Under the pieces are notes generated by a model. It saw nothing but the letters and a program-made list of their open reading frames with translations, made no database searches and was not told the DNA's origin. 64,000 nt of DNA from Glebionis coronaria. Its lineage: Eukaryota; Streptophyta; Magnoliopsida; Asterales; Asteraceae. A program made the translations under genes and the position numbers. The stretch covers positions 292,001,147 through 292,065,146 of the forward strand of contig CM046875.1 of the NCBI GenBank assembly GCA_025667525.1. Direction: 5' to 3'. Numbering within the stretch: the first letter of the stretch is position 1; each line of letters begins with the position of its first letter. Positions 11,253-23,359 of the stretch are shown in pieces.

Positions 11253-13261
11253 ATGTCGAATGATGGTGGATATTATTCGTGTCCATATTGTGGAGGCCCG
11301 CCCTATGGTGCCAATTGTTTTAATTGTAAGGTTATTGGAGGTCGAGAGGGTTATATCTATAACTCCGCTCCATGTGATCGTGGTAACAAGTTTCAATCTT
11401 ACGACCAAGATTACCCATCGTCTTCGTTCTACTCGTCATATGATTCGTCTTTTAATTGTGATCAAAATCAAAATGATGAAATGAATCAAAACGCCTTTTG
11501 TGACTATATGAGACGAAATAATGAAAACTTAACGATGATTCAAGAACAAGTTACGAATCTTAAGGAACATTACGAAAAACAATTGGAAACTCAAAAGGAA
11601 TTTTACTTAAAGGAAATGGCCTCCATGAGAGCCGAGTTGGAAAACGAATATGATGCCGCTTATAAAGAACAAGAACGTTTATTTTACCAAATTGACGAGA
11701 GATGGGATAAAATTGTTGATAAAGTTGTGGATGCTTACACTAATAAGCAAAATGAACTTCTTTTAACGATTGAGACCTTAGAGAAAAAAGTAGCTTCTTA
11801 CGAGTCGAGTTCTTCATCGAACGTCACCAATCCTAATCTCGAGGGAGAGGTTCAAGTTATTTCGACTCCTAAGACTCGTACGTCTCGTATTGATCCCAAT
11901 CTCTCGAATTTTAGAGTCGTGCAACCTTCGTCGTCTTGCAAAAACGTAGAGGAAACAAAAACGACATCCAACGAAGTTTTGAAAAATGTTTTTGAAAATA
12001 AACCAAAGGAAAAACTCGTAGGATACTTGGGATTATTAAATCTTGTACCTTCTAAACCTAATTTTTCTAATGAGGATGAAATTATTGAGGATTTTTTAAA
12101 TCAATATACACTTAATTTTGACGAAGAAATTCCATTAAATGATTTTAAAAAAGAAAAATGTGAAAATGTTTTAAAGGAAATCGTTGAACCCACGTTTTTA
12201 CAAGATGAACAAAAATTAATTCCGAAGGGACGTGTTAGTAGTTTTGCTAAAATATTTGAAAACCCACGTTCGATTCGAAGGACAAAGTTTAAACCGTCAA
12301 GGCAAAATCGTCACGAGACGAGCCTTTTACTCCTAATCCCACACCGAGTGAGATTTTGGATTTATCATGTGAGAAGTCCGCCGATGGCCTTGCTCACATC
12401 GATACGTTTTTCGATATCGAGGTCGAAACGACAAAGGCAAAATCTTCAATCGAAGAGCCTTCTATTCCTAGTTTCACGACGGTTGAAGCTAGCGACTCGA
12501 TTATCGACGACTTGATTTCCCAACCTCTTCCACGAGGAAGAGAAGACTTTTTTGATCCCGACGGTGATTTTTCCGAGATCAAACGTATACTTGATGATCC
12601 GCCTTCAATTTTCGAGTTTGATGAGGACCGTTGCGTTAGCCCGGAGGGGGATGTTTTATTAATCGATTCACGTTTTAAAAATTCAAATCCTCCTCCCGCC
12701 TTCAAGATAAATGTGGAAATTTTAAGTGTTCCTAGAATTGTTTTAGAAACACCAAATATTTTCAATTTAATCAACTTGGGTTTTCGTAACAAAGAGTTAA
12801 AAAATGAAAAAGGAAAAGATTTTACAATTGATTTGAAAAATTTTCCAAAGTTAACTCCGTCATCACCTCGCTTAATTGAGCTTGCTTCAAACGCGTCTAC
12901 TTCTTTTGACGACGTTTTGTGTGGATCTAGTGAGAGGGAAGCCCCATTTGTTTCCTCACACTTCTCCACCGAGGACGAGATTTTTGACCCCGGTATCACG
13001 TTTAAGATAAAATCTCGGTCTTTTACCGAAGTAGTCACTAGAAGATCCTTCTACACTTACGGTATGAGTTTACCTCGAGTAACTCGATTTATTTGCCCAC
13101 CCAATGTCCCACCCTTCTCTTCTCATTCTATTTTCTTGTGTCCCTTTGGGACGATGATGTTTAAAGTCGTGTTGTTTCGTTTATCATCCGAAAACGAAGA
13201 CACGATCTTTGATCCCGGTATAAAGGCTTTGCCTTTATTTACGGTTGCTTTTGGGCCTTGA
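11253..13261 (+). pseudogene. Athila-1 internal ORF: zinc-finger/coiled-coil protein with FDPGI C-terminal module, one frameshift
   Basis: The N-terminus has Cys pairs (CPYCGGPPYGANCFNC, residues about 10-25). A long charged coiled coil follows (about residues 80-185, KEHYEKQLETQKEFYLKEM...). The frame then shifts at about 12290-12305, and the downstream frame carries acidic low-complexity sequence ending in STEDEIFDPGI and a second FDPGI near the end. The second half is clearly homologous to the C-terminal part of the Athila-2 gag-protease ORF (LDTPNIF / LETPNIF, KDEKGKDF, LTPSSPRLL). There is no Retrotrans_gag block and no protease, RT or integrase. I recognise similar proteins as common in Asteraceae repeats but know no function. 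The start is the ATG at 11253; the alternative inner starts would lose the Cys cluster. Confidence 0.7.
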
Positions 13262-15104
13262 TTACATGTAAGTCCCGCCATAAAATGACCGAACCAAGAT
13301 AATCACTAAATGATCACATTTATGGGGATTCGAGTCGAGCTTTTGACTCGGTTATCAAAAACAAGGTGCCTCGTGGGGGAAACCCATGCTTATCCATGTA
13401 CATATTATTGCTTTCTAATTTAGTTTAATGTGAGGGGATTTGTGCCCTTCCAACCTTTGTTCCGTGGTTGTTCGTGATTGTGATTAATTAGGTACATCGA
13501 CATCATTGAAGCCTCTCGTGTTCGTTTTACGTAGCACTCGAGCTTCGATCGTTGCCTTTGGAGATTCTGATATCTGATGATATATCCTTTTGATGTTCTA
13601 ACCTTAGGCTATTAGCACACTTCAAAAACGGCTATTAATTTATTTGTTACACCCTTTCCATGCTAGATTAGGCATTCGACTACGTCTCTAGTATGGGGGT
13701 GTTTGCACCCCTAGACTCGAAACATTGAGGACAATGTTTAACTTTAGTATGGGGGGTGAATAGATACTTGCCTTGCCAAACCTTCGCGCTTTCCAAAGTT
13801 TATCTTTTTTGTTTATCGTTTTATTGCAAAATAAGGCGAAAAATGGCCAAATTTTAAAAATTTTCTAGTTTTTCATAAGTGTTTAAGACACGAATGTAGG
13901 TTTTTCGATGGTGAGAATAAGAGTAATTTTTGACTCGACCGTGCGTGTTAAGCACTTAACTTCAATTCCTTAACTTTTTAGGCTAAGTCTCTTAAATGAG
14001 GACGAGAAATGATAGAGTTATTTATAAGTCTCGTAATCGTCACGACCTCATGTGTAGTAATTATTAGCTTATTCTCCCCACGCTTTTGCATAATAAATTG
14101 TTAATAAATATTGATTTGGCGGTTTAGTCACTATTGTTGGTTTCTAATTTGTTCTAGTAGCTTCCATGTAATTAAATTGGGAAAACATTAAGGTATCGCC
14201 AGCGTCACGGTTTTGAAGTATTGACACCCGAATAATCGAAAGCTTCACCCAATAATAAGATTTCAAGTGCTCACCTAAATCTAGCAAAAATTTGAAGCTC
14301 ACAAGGCCGAAAAATCTATGCCCAAATTGAAAGTGAATCAAGCCTTAATCTGCGAAGCTTTAAAGATCCAAAATTCGCTTTAGCGTGAGGATATAAGTCT
14401 TTGGCTAATAAAACCATCGATGAGGCGGATAATAAAAGGCAAGGCAAGACCGAAGTCATAATAAAAGCTTCATGGCGAAGTTGAATAAAAGATGGAGGTA
14501 AACCAAAGATAATAAGGCCCTTCCGTAGGGGGCGTATAAAAGTCTTGGTAATAAGTCTCATGTTCAAAACCGTTATAAAACCGTGTTTATCGATCCTTCT
14601 TGTTGACTTAATTTTTTAACATCGTTGTCTATTAGGATAAATTATTAATTTAACGATTTTGGTTACACCGTTAAGACTCTATTTTTAGACTTAATCTCTA
14701 TTCACGCATAAGTCAATGATGTATCCTCGTGATCATTAAGATAAAATAAAATATAAGAGATACCAAGTAGGAATAAGGGAGTTTAGGTTCGTAATTAACA
14801 CTCATGAGATATGATCGTGTTGCTAACTTATAATAACAATGATCTCGTTACACGCTTAGCATGGAATTGGGTGAAAATCGAGGACGACGAAATTATTTCT
14901 AACGAGGCATTCACGTGTTCTTATTCTTTGACCCTAAAAGTCACGTTCTCGTGATGAAAACATTACATTGTGTCTAGAGCGCATGTAGTAGTTTATTTAA
15001 GTTTACGTTTTCAATAAATGTCATCATAAAATGAATTTTGGAAGTGCTACGATACTTAATTCTAGCATTGCGTGAGGGCACGGCAATGGTTTAGTATGGG
15101 GGAG
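13262..15104 (+). other. Athila-1 3' untranslated region with polypurine tract
   Basis: A 1.84-kb non-coding region homologous to Athila-2 21141-23359 (reverse complement). It contains 'cattgaggacaatg' followed by 'agtatggggggtg' (13723-13758), a pattern that commonly follows coding sequence in Athila/Tat elements. The true polypurine tract TATGGGGGAG ends at 15104. A short hairpin GGGGTG-tttg-CACCCC sits at about 13697-13711. I see no gene. Confidence 0.75.
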
Positions 15105-17430
15105 TGATGAGACCGCAATTATACATAGTCTCATCGTCTAAATCGGGCTTAAAATGCTTAAAATATCATAAAAATACCGGAAAATATACTTGTATTTGTT
15201 TGTTGTATGTTTTAGGTATGGATATCGAGAAAAAGACAAAAAGATCACAAGAATCAATCAAAAACGAGCACGGAAAACGAGGCCGCACAATGAACCGGAC
15301 CCGAGTTTTGATTTTTCAAAAATGCCCATCAAGTTTGAAGATTGTACAAGTTTGGTCCTCCAAGTTTGAAGATTTGTCAACATTAGTCCTTGAAGAATTC
15401 TCTTATTATAAGAATTGCCCCTCAATATTTAAGTAGTGACATTATTGGCCTTTGATGATCCAAACAATTGCAATAATAGTCCTTCTTCCATGATGATAAA
15501 ACAAGAAGGACTAGAAATGTAATTAGCCTAAAGAAGTTATTAAGGGGAATGAGCATATTTTCTGGCCAAACTTTGTTTGAAGACAATTTGGGAGTGTAAG
15601 GGGAATTTCTGTCAAACATTGAAACCTAACCAACCAATCACCATGTGACACGTCACCAAACCCACCCATAACCCATAAACCGACCCATCACCCACCCATA
15701 TGGCCCATACCCGTGATCTAATTTTCCACCCACGCCAGATTCCACTCTCATATTAATATTTATTTCATTTTTGGAATAATGTTAATTATAAAAACACACG
15801 GTTAACACTTAAACTCCCACCAGATAAAACTAATCCCCAAAAATCCACCATGAACCCTAACCTTGATTGTTTATTAATACAAGGGGTTTTTGTTTGAAGA
15901 TCTCCAGATTGTTAATTAACCACATTGTTAACCTAAATCCATCCACAAATATCTTTCCATCTTACCCATGTGATCCCTAGACCACTCCCCTGCCCCACAC
16001 TTAGCAAGCAAACAAGATTGGCACAGTCAGATCAACGGACCAGCTTTATTTCGTGTTGGCTACTCCAATTTGGACGACTTGGATGAAATCTTCACAGCTG
16101 GATCCTCACAAACAAGGACAGAACTCACATGTTGTTGTTTTGACCAAGAGCATTAATTCAAAATTGAAGGGTACATTCGGGATTTTCATCTTTAGGGTTT
16201 AGTTTTTTTCTTGCATTTTAGATCATTCTTGTACCCGTTATATAAAGGGGTAGGGCTTGGTAAATTTATTCTTGTTCCAATTTTTATGAAAATTTTGTAA
16301 GAGACGAATTTTTATAATAAATTGAGTTCCACCTTTATTTCATTGCAATTTATTTCTTAGCACACTTTAAATTCTGTCCATTTTTACTTCCAGTCAAAAT
16401 TCATGTTTCATGTTCACTGTTTCATATTTGGAGTTGATAAACCAAACACACTGTTTGACTTATTAACTGAAGCATAAGTTCGAGCTTGAGCTTGTTTGAC
16501 GAGCAAGCCACGTGAGAACTCATTAGGTTCACATCTTAGTTGGTTACAAAGTTTTGAGAGTGGTTCATCAGTTTCAAAGGTTTATGAGTTTTTTTCGAAG
16601 TAGCTGCGGGTCTCGATTTTGGAGAAATGGTAGGTTGTGGAGTTTGAGCTTGAGGAAGCCGTGGTTGAGATGTTTACAAGCTTTGTTGGTTAGAGTCGAG
16701 CTTGGACCACCTTGTGAGTAATTTCCCCCTTAATCTAGCTTATTTTCTTTAATCTATTTTTGCTTAATCTGTGGCTTGAATTGCTTATTTGTTTTTTTTA
16801 TATAAATTTTCTATCCAAAAGAATTTATGGTATGATTTTGTGATTTTTTTTGGTTTAAGTTGCATGATTCTTTGTTTAAAGTTGTTGTTTAGTTGATTTT
16901 TGTTAAGTATCTTTGTTAAAACCATTGGTTTGTGGTGTCAAAACTCCTAATCTTTGCTAAAATTGGTCATTTAGTTTTAAAGGTGTGTTTGGGAGCGCTG
17001 GCATCAAGGGTAGGGACCTATACTTTTAGCTTGGCTTACTCTGCACAACCTCATGGGGTCTAAGTGAACGGATTTAGACAAAAGTTTGGTGTTTTAATTT
17101 TTATACAGATTTTTATTTTGCGTTTCCTTCATATATGCCGTGTTGTAGTGTTTACAGTCATTGCATAAGATTTGTGTGTTACCTGCTTGAATTTATGTTG
17201 TATGAATATGTTGTGTTTTGGGTTTGAGTTTTGAGTTCTATTATCCACACAGCAAAAGTAACATACCTACTGCCTCTTAGAATCAACGTGTAGAACCAAC
17301 GTGTCTGCTTGTTTTAATTACGTGCACTAATTGACGTAATAGTGTGAAAATTTTAGTTGTTGTGTGCTTGAGTTTGGGATTGTTGAAATCTTCTTGTGTC
17401 CCTAAATTTTTTAACTGTGTACACTAAAGC
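15105..17430 (+). repeat. Athila-1 3' LTR, left part
   Basis: It starts TGATGAGACCGC directly after the purine tract and aligns base for base with 6449-8774 apart from scattered substitutions. It ends at the Athila-2 insertion with TSD aaagc at 17426-17430. TATA is at 16239-16248. Confidence 0.92.
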
Positions 17431-20400
17431 TGATAGTCGTAGAAATACGTCTTTTAGGAAAAAGAGCGTAAATAGGGCAAGTGAGCACGACGATTTAGGA
17501 AAACCGTGTGTGTATGACCCTAAAAGTGAGTTCGTTCTCGAGGAGGCACGTGTGTTGTGTAATGAGTTGATTAATGTTTGTGATTATTAACAAGAAGAAA
17601 AGATTATAGAAATGAGAAAGGAAAGAAAAGACGGTTACGAAGACGGATTAAACTAAGTCGAAAAAGCGTTCACATAAAACCGTAAAACTACAAAAATAAA
17701 AATTTTAACCTAAAAATTCCTAAAAATTACTAAAAATCCACAATATAATTCTAAGAGTTTACAAAAAATCCAAACTTGCTAATTAATTATTAAAAATCCC
17801 CAAACAAGATCTTATAGTTTGACCTCAAAAATGACCTAATTAAGCTAAAAACTATTTTTAAAAAATTTAAAACCAAATTAAACTATTTTTAAACACTTAA
17901 AAACTATTAAAATCTATTAAATCTTAAATTAATTATAGAAAATAAATGAAAAACCCTAAAAAGATTTGGAAAGTTACAAAGTTCCTAATTATGTGTCCTT
18001 AACCTAGTAAAAATGAAAAAAGTAGAAAAAACAAACTTTTAATTTTTAATAATAAAATAATAATAAAATAATCAAAAAATAAAAAGTTTATAAATTAATT
18101 CTAAAAAATTACCAAAAATCCTAAATAATGTAACTAAGACAAAAATGCAAATTAAAATTCCTAAAACCTTTTTATTAATTTTATATTAAATTTTAAAGTT
18201 GTTTAAAAACCCTAAAATCAAATAAAATTAAAAATAAGACTTTTTGAAAACTTTTTGTAATGTAAACCTCAAATTACATAAACAAAACCTAAAAACTATT
18301 TTTCTGGATTTTTAAAACGCTTTTTACTATTTTTAAAATACTTTCTAAAAATTAAACTAAAAATAATCCTAATAAATAAATTAAAAACGGGAAAAATAAA
18401 CTTTTAATTCCATAAAGTCCTAAAACTAAACAGAAACACAAGAAAAATACTAAACAGGAAAAAGCTTAAAGGAATAAGCTTAAAACAGCTTATAAAGAAG
18501 CTGTTTGCTAAATAAGCTAGAAAACCAACACACCTTATATATTAAACTTTGCAAACTCTTACCAGTCAAAGTCCCTAGGGCAACGGTAAGGAGTGTGTGT
18601 TGTGAGAGGAGTGGCGCAGGTTCGAGTCCTGGCCACGTCCTTTTTGATTTTAATTTTTATTTTTTTCTTTTTTAAACTTAAAAACACAAACCAGTGACCT
18701 TTTAAACACCAAAAACTCAAACACAAATACAATATTAACTAAGATTAAGCTTGAGAATTAATGAAAACGTGCCCAGTTCTCTTTTGATGAACACAAAGAA
18801 GACTTGTTTTCTTCACAAGTGAAATCAGAAACAAGAGGGCTTGTTCCTTGGCTTTTTGTGGTGAATTGTTGGACAAAGGAGCACCCTTATACTCTTTGGA
18901 GTATAAGGAGTCAATAAAATGCAAAAGCAAGCAAGTTCAACAACACAATCAAGCTCAAAATTACAAAAACAAGTCACTGATATGCACACTTGTTGACTGA
19001 TGAACAAAATAACCAAGTTACATGCATAAAAATGAATTTCCAAGCACAAAATCTTGCACAATAGTCACCCAATCAGCATGCAGCCAATACACAATCCTAT
19101 ATGACCCTAATCCCTAACAGATTAACAAGTTTGTTGGCTCAAAAATCACCAAAATAAGCAGCTTAGACACTTACTGATTTTTGACCAAGTTTTCAATATT
19201 TTAGCATACCAAAGTGTTCAAAACCTGTTCAAACTGAAAACTAAGTACTAGTACTAGCTAATAACAAGTAAGTGAGTGAAAACAACAGGTTTTAACACAC
19301 AAATTTCCAAAGAAACTCAAATGAATATGCAAATCCAAACACCCCTTAAAACTTCAGATATGCAATTTTTTCAAACAAAATGAACTCAAATCCTAATCAG
19401 ATTGAATCAATATCAATCTAACATGCATACTACACCAGATTAAGCAATATCAAACAATTTAAACAACACTTAAACAGCTTCTTAACACCTTGCACAAAAA
19501 TCATGCATAAATTACCAATAACTAAAAAATTGAAAAGGAAACAAGAGGTTACCTTGTTGGACCTACATCCAGGCCCAACAATGGCTTGGTAGCCACCTCC
19601 AATAGACCCGGGTCTATGCAGATCCTTGATCAAAACTCAAGCTTCAATCCCTGCTAAGAGAAAATGGAAACACAAGCAATAATATAACACTTCTGATTTT
19701 TTTGAAAACTTCTCAAACCTTTTCAAAAACTTTTCCTTAAACTCTTTTCTTTTTCAAAAACACTTAAACCAATCAAGTCATATCGAACAAATCCAACTTT
19801 CAATAAAAAATTTCACCAAGAACAACCAATTTCAGAAACTTTTTCTGAAAAATTCAAAACATGAAATGTTTTGAACAAATGTGAATGGAACTCAGATTTT
19901 ACTCAACAAATAAATACCAACTTTTAAAACTCATAAAAGGAATTATATTTTCTCAAAAATACCAACTTTATAAATACTTAAAAAGGGATTACAATTTTTG
20001 GAGTAAAAATATGGAACAAGCTTATAGGGACACATACGTCTCCTATATATACTACTAAGAAGAACTATCTAGAAAATCAGAAACCCTAATCTTGAAAGTC
20101 CTATAATGCCCTTGGTCTTCTTCTTGAATTTCAGTCAAAGATGGCACATGTGAGCTTGATGTGATGTCCAGCTGGTCTTGTTATGATCTTGGACATTAAA
20201 TTGGACTTGGGGACCAAGGAGTTGCATCCATTCGTTCATTTGGTCTCCTCATTGGGGTTGGGGGAAAAAGACGTGTGTAGGGGAATCTTGGGGGGTCACA
20301 TGGGTGTGTCTGGGGTGGACTAAGGATGTGGGTTTTGGTGACAATAAGGGTAATTAACATTCTGGATGAGATGGAGCAAAAACCCTTTGTTTTTAGTCTA

Positions 20401-21140
20401 ATTGACCCTGGGGTTTTTAGGGTTTATGGGGTGTTTAAGGTGGAGTTTAATCTGAAAAAGGGATTAAGTTTTTTAAACTTAATGTTTACCACCAAAATCA
20501 GATTTAAATAAATCTGATTATTAAAAAAACGTGGGTGGAAGTCTGATGTGGATGAAGTGGTGAGGTGGTGGGAGATGATTGGATGAGAGGAGTGATGTGG
20601 CGAATTGATAGGCTGTGGTAGGTTTGGATGTTTGACAGTAATGGCCCCCCAATGTTCATACTTTGTTTATATTGTGAAAAATAGCCAACAACGTCCCATT
20701 ATACTTGTGTCAACTTTGCACAAGTTGTCATTTTTGGCACAACTTGTTTTCCAACTTTAACAAGGACTTCAAATGCAATTCTTGGATTCTTCAAGGACTG
20801 ATCTTGTAATATCTTCAAACTTTAGGGACCCTATTCATAATTTTGAATATTTGAGGGGTATAAAGTGTAAATCTTCAAAAGTTGAGGGACCAAACTTGAC
20901 AATCTTCAATTCTTCAAGGGTATTTTTGGAAATTCAAAACTTGGACCCGGTTCATTGTGCGGCTTCGTTTCCCGTGTTCGTTATTGAATGATTCTTGTGA
21001 TCTTTTTCCATTTCCTCAATATCCGTACCTAAAAATACACAAGTAACAAACACAAGCATATATTTGGCAGTTTTAATGATATTTAATGCATTTTAAGCCC
21101 GATTTGGACGATGAGACCATGTATAAAAGCAGTCTCATCA
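17431..21140 (-). repeat. Athila-2 3' LTR
   Basis: It is near identical to 27353-31135 but lacks a short stretch present at about 27703-27770 and has other small indels. It includes an A/T-rich tract (17680-18450) and a tRNA-like segment at 18571-18640. The short ORFs inside it also occur in the other LTR and are not supported as genes. Confidence 0.9.
18571..18640 (+). other. tRNA-like segment in Athila-2 3' LTR (antisense to element)
   Basis: It carries GGTTCGAGTCC, a perfect match to the polymerase III B-box consensus GGTTCGANTCC. About 45 nt upstream is TAGGGCAACGG, an imperfect A box. A T5 run follows at 18641-18645. The acceptor arms do not pair, so it is not a functional tRNA. The copy in the 5' LTR is at 28559-28628. 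Confidence 0.55.
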
Positions 21141-21582
21141 CTCCCCCATACTAAACCATTACCGTGCCCTCACGCAATTCTAGAATAAAGTATCAAAGCA
21201 TCTCCAAAATTCATTTTATTCACTTTATTGAATGATAAACTAGCTACACTACTACTATTACTACTACTTGCGTTATAGACATAATGTATGATTTTCATCG
21301 CAAAATGGGACGTTTAGGTTCATAGAATAAGAACACGTGAATGCTTCGTTAGAAATAATTTCATCGTCCTCGATTTTCACCCTAATTCCATGCTAAGCGT
21401 GCAACGAGATCATTGTCATTATAAGTTAGTAATGCTAACACTACTCATATGCCCTAATCACGTACTTATCCTCCCATTATTCCTAAGTTGTATCTCTTAT
21501 ATTTTATGATGTCTTAAATGTTTCACGATGATATATTGTTGACTTATGCGATAATAGAGATTTAGGTCTAAAAATAGAGTCC

Positions 21583-21898
21583 TATGTTCGGTCATAGGTT
21601 GGTCCAAAGAACGAGAGTCGGCTTCCTTAAGTCCGTTGTTCCTCAGTAGCTCAGTGGTAGAGCGGTCGGCTGTTAACTGACTGGTCGTAGGTTCAAATCC
21701 TACTTGGGGAGAATTTAGAGTTCTCGCTTTTCTGACCTAGCGCCCCCTGTCCTTCTCTTTAGTTTCTAAACTAGCAGAATCGCAGGACACCAAAAGTGGG
21801 AAGTTTCTTGTTGGTTTTTCTTCCTCACTCTCGAATAGGTGCACTTGGTTCGTTCAATTCTTAGGGAGAAGAAGGATGGGAATGAATGGGAAGACTCG
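21583..21898. other. Organelle-derived (plastid-like) insert in Athila-2
   Basis: Alignment to Athila-1 (reverse complement of about 14600-14700) shows continuity on both sides: 'taaaaatagagtc' on the left and 'gtaacca...aatc' on the right. About 315 bp here have no counterpart. They hold a complete plastid-type tRNA-Asn and non-repetitive flanks. The source could be plastid DNA, or mitochondrial DNA that itself carries plastid-derived trnN. The boundaries are approximate. Confidence 0.7.
21640..21711 (+). tRNA. trnN-GUU: tRNA-Asn(GUU), organellar type, embedded in Athila-2
   Basis: A 72-nt sequence folds as a standard cloverleaf. The acceptor TCCTCAG pairs with the 3' TTGGGGA with wobbles. 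The D arm is AGCTCAGTGGTAGAGC, the anticodon loop CTGTTAA has GTT at 21672-21674, and the T arm is GTAGG-TTCAAAT-CCTAC. It matches what I know of plastid trnN-GUU apart from TTCAAAT where TTCGAAT is usual. Nuclear copies of organellar tRNAs are usually not functional. Transcription by polymerase III is possible but unproven. Confidence 0.88.
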
Positions 21899-23359
21899 AG
21901 TAACCAAGACCATCAAATCAATAACCCCTCCTAATAGACAACGATGTTAAAAAATTAAGTTGACAAGAAGAATCGATAAACACGGTTTTATAACGGTTTT
22001 GAACATGAGACTTATTACCAAGACTTTTATACGCCCCTAACGGAAGGGCCTTATTATCTTTGGTTTACCTCCATCTTTTATTCAACTTCTCCATGAAGCT
22101 TTTATTATGACTTCGGTCTTGCCTTGCCTTTTATTATCCGCCTCATCGGTGGTTTTATTAGCCAAAGACGTATATCCTCACGATAAAGCGAATTTTGGAT
22201 CTTTAAAGCTTCGAAGATTAAGGCTTGATTCACTTTCAATTTTGCATAGATTTTAGGCCTTGTGGGGCTTCAAATTGTTTGCTAGATTTAGGTGAGCACT
22301 TGAAATCTTATTATTGGGTGAAGCTTTCGATTATTCGGGTGCCAATACTTCAAAACCGTGACGCTGGCGATACCTTAATGTCTTCCCAATTTAATTACAC
22401 GGAAGCTACTAGAAAAGACTAGAAACCCAACAATCCTAACTAAACCGCTAAGTCAATATTTATTAAGCAAAAAATATTTACAAGCGAAGGGAGAATAAGC
22501 AAACAACGAGAACACATGAGTTTTTGAAAGAATACAAGTACTCTACGTTTAGCATAGTAACTTATAATTAACTCTATCATTTCTCGTCCTCATTTAAGAG
22601 ACTTAGCCTAATGTGTAGTTAAGGAATCAAAGCTAAGTGCTCAACACGCACGGTCGAGTAAAAAATTACTCTTATTCTCGCCATCAGAAAACCTACATTC
22701 GTGTCTTAAACACTTATAAAACATGAGAAAATTTTTAAAATTTGGCCTTTTTTAGCCTTATTTTTGCAACAAAAACGATAAACAAAAAGATAAACTTTGG
22801 AAAGCGTGAAGGTTTGGCAAGGCAAGTATCTATTCACCCCCCATACTAAAGTTAAACATTGTCCTCAATGTTTCGAGTCTAGGGGTGCAAACACCCCCAT
22901 ACTAGAGACGTGGTTGAATGCCTAATCTAGCATGGAAAGGGTGTAACCAATAAGTAATAGCCGTTTATGAAGTGTGATAAAAACCTAAGGTTAGAACATA
23001 AAGGATATATCATTTGGATATTGAGAAATGTCTTCAAAGCAAACGATCGAGTGCTCCCATAAACGAACACGAGAGGCTCCAATCGTGAAGATCATGATCT
23101 AAAAACCACAATGCACAAACAACCACGGAACAAAGGTTGGAAGGGCACAACTCCCCTCACATTAAACTACATTAGAAAGCAATAATATGTACATGGATAA
23201 GCATGGGTCTCCCCCACGAGGCACCTTGTTTTTGATAACCGAGTCAAAAGCTCGACTCGAATCCCTATAAATGTGATCATTTAGGGATAATCATGGTGTG
23301 GTCAATTTTTGGTGGGGCTTACATGATAAACAAGGCCCAAAAACAACCGGTATAAAGGA

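Larger units (their letters stand above)
21141..23359 (-). other. Athila-2 3' untranslated region with polypurine tract
   Basis: TATGGGGGAG (minus strand, 21141-21150) abuts the 3' LTR. The region matches Athila-1 13262-15104 except for an insert at about 21583-21898. The internal 'cacccccatactaaag' near 22835-22855 is the counterpart of the 13740 motif. I see no protein gene. Confidence 0.75.

Noticed and set aside
12394..13038. 214-aa minus-strand ORF opposite the Athila-1 ORF
   Set aside because: It is the shadow of the plus-strand acidic module, whose homology to Athila-2 fixes the sense strand.
18571..18640. Functional nuclear tRNA gene
   Set aside because: B box and terminator are good, but acceptor and anticodon arms do not form a cloverleaf, and it is repeated with the LTR.
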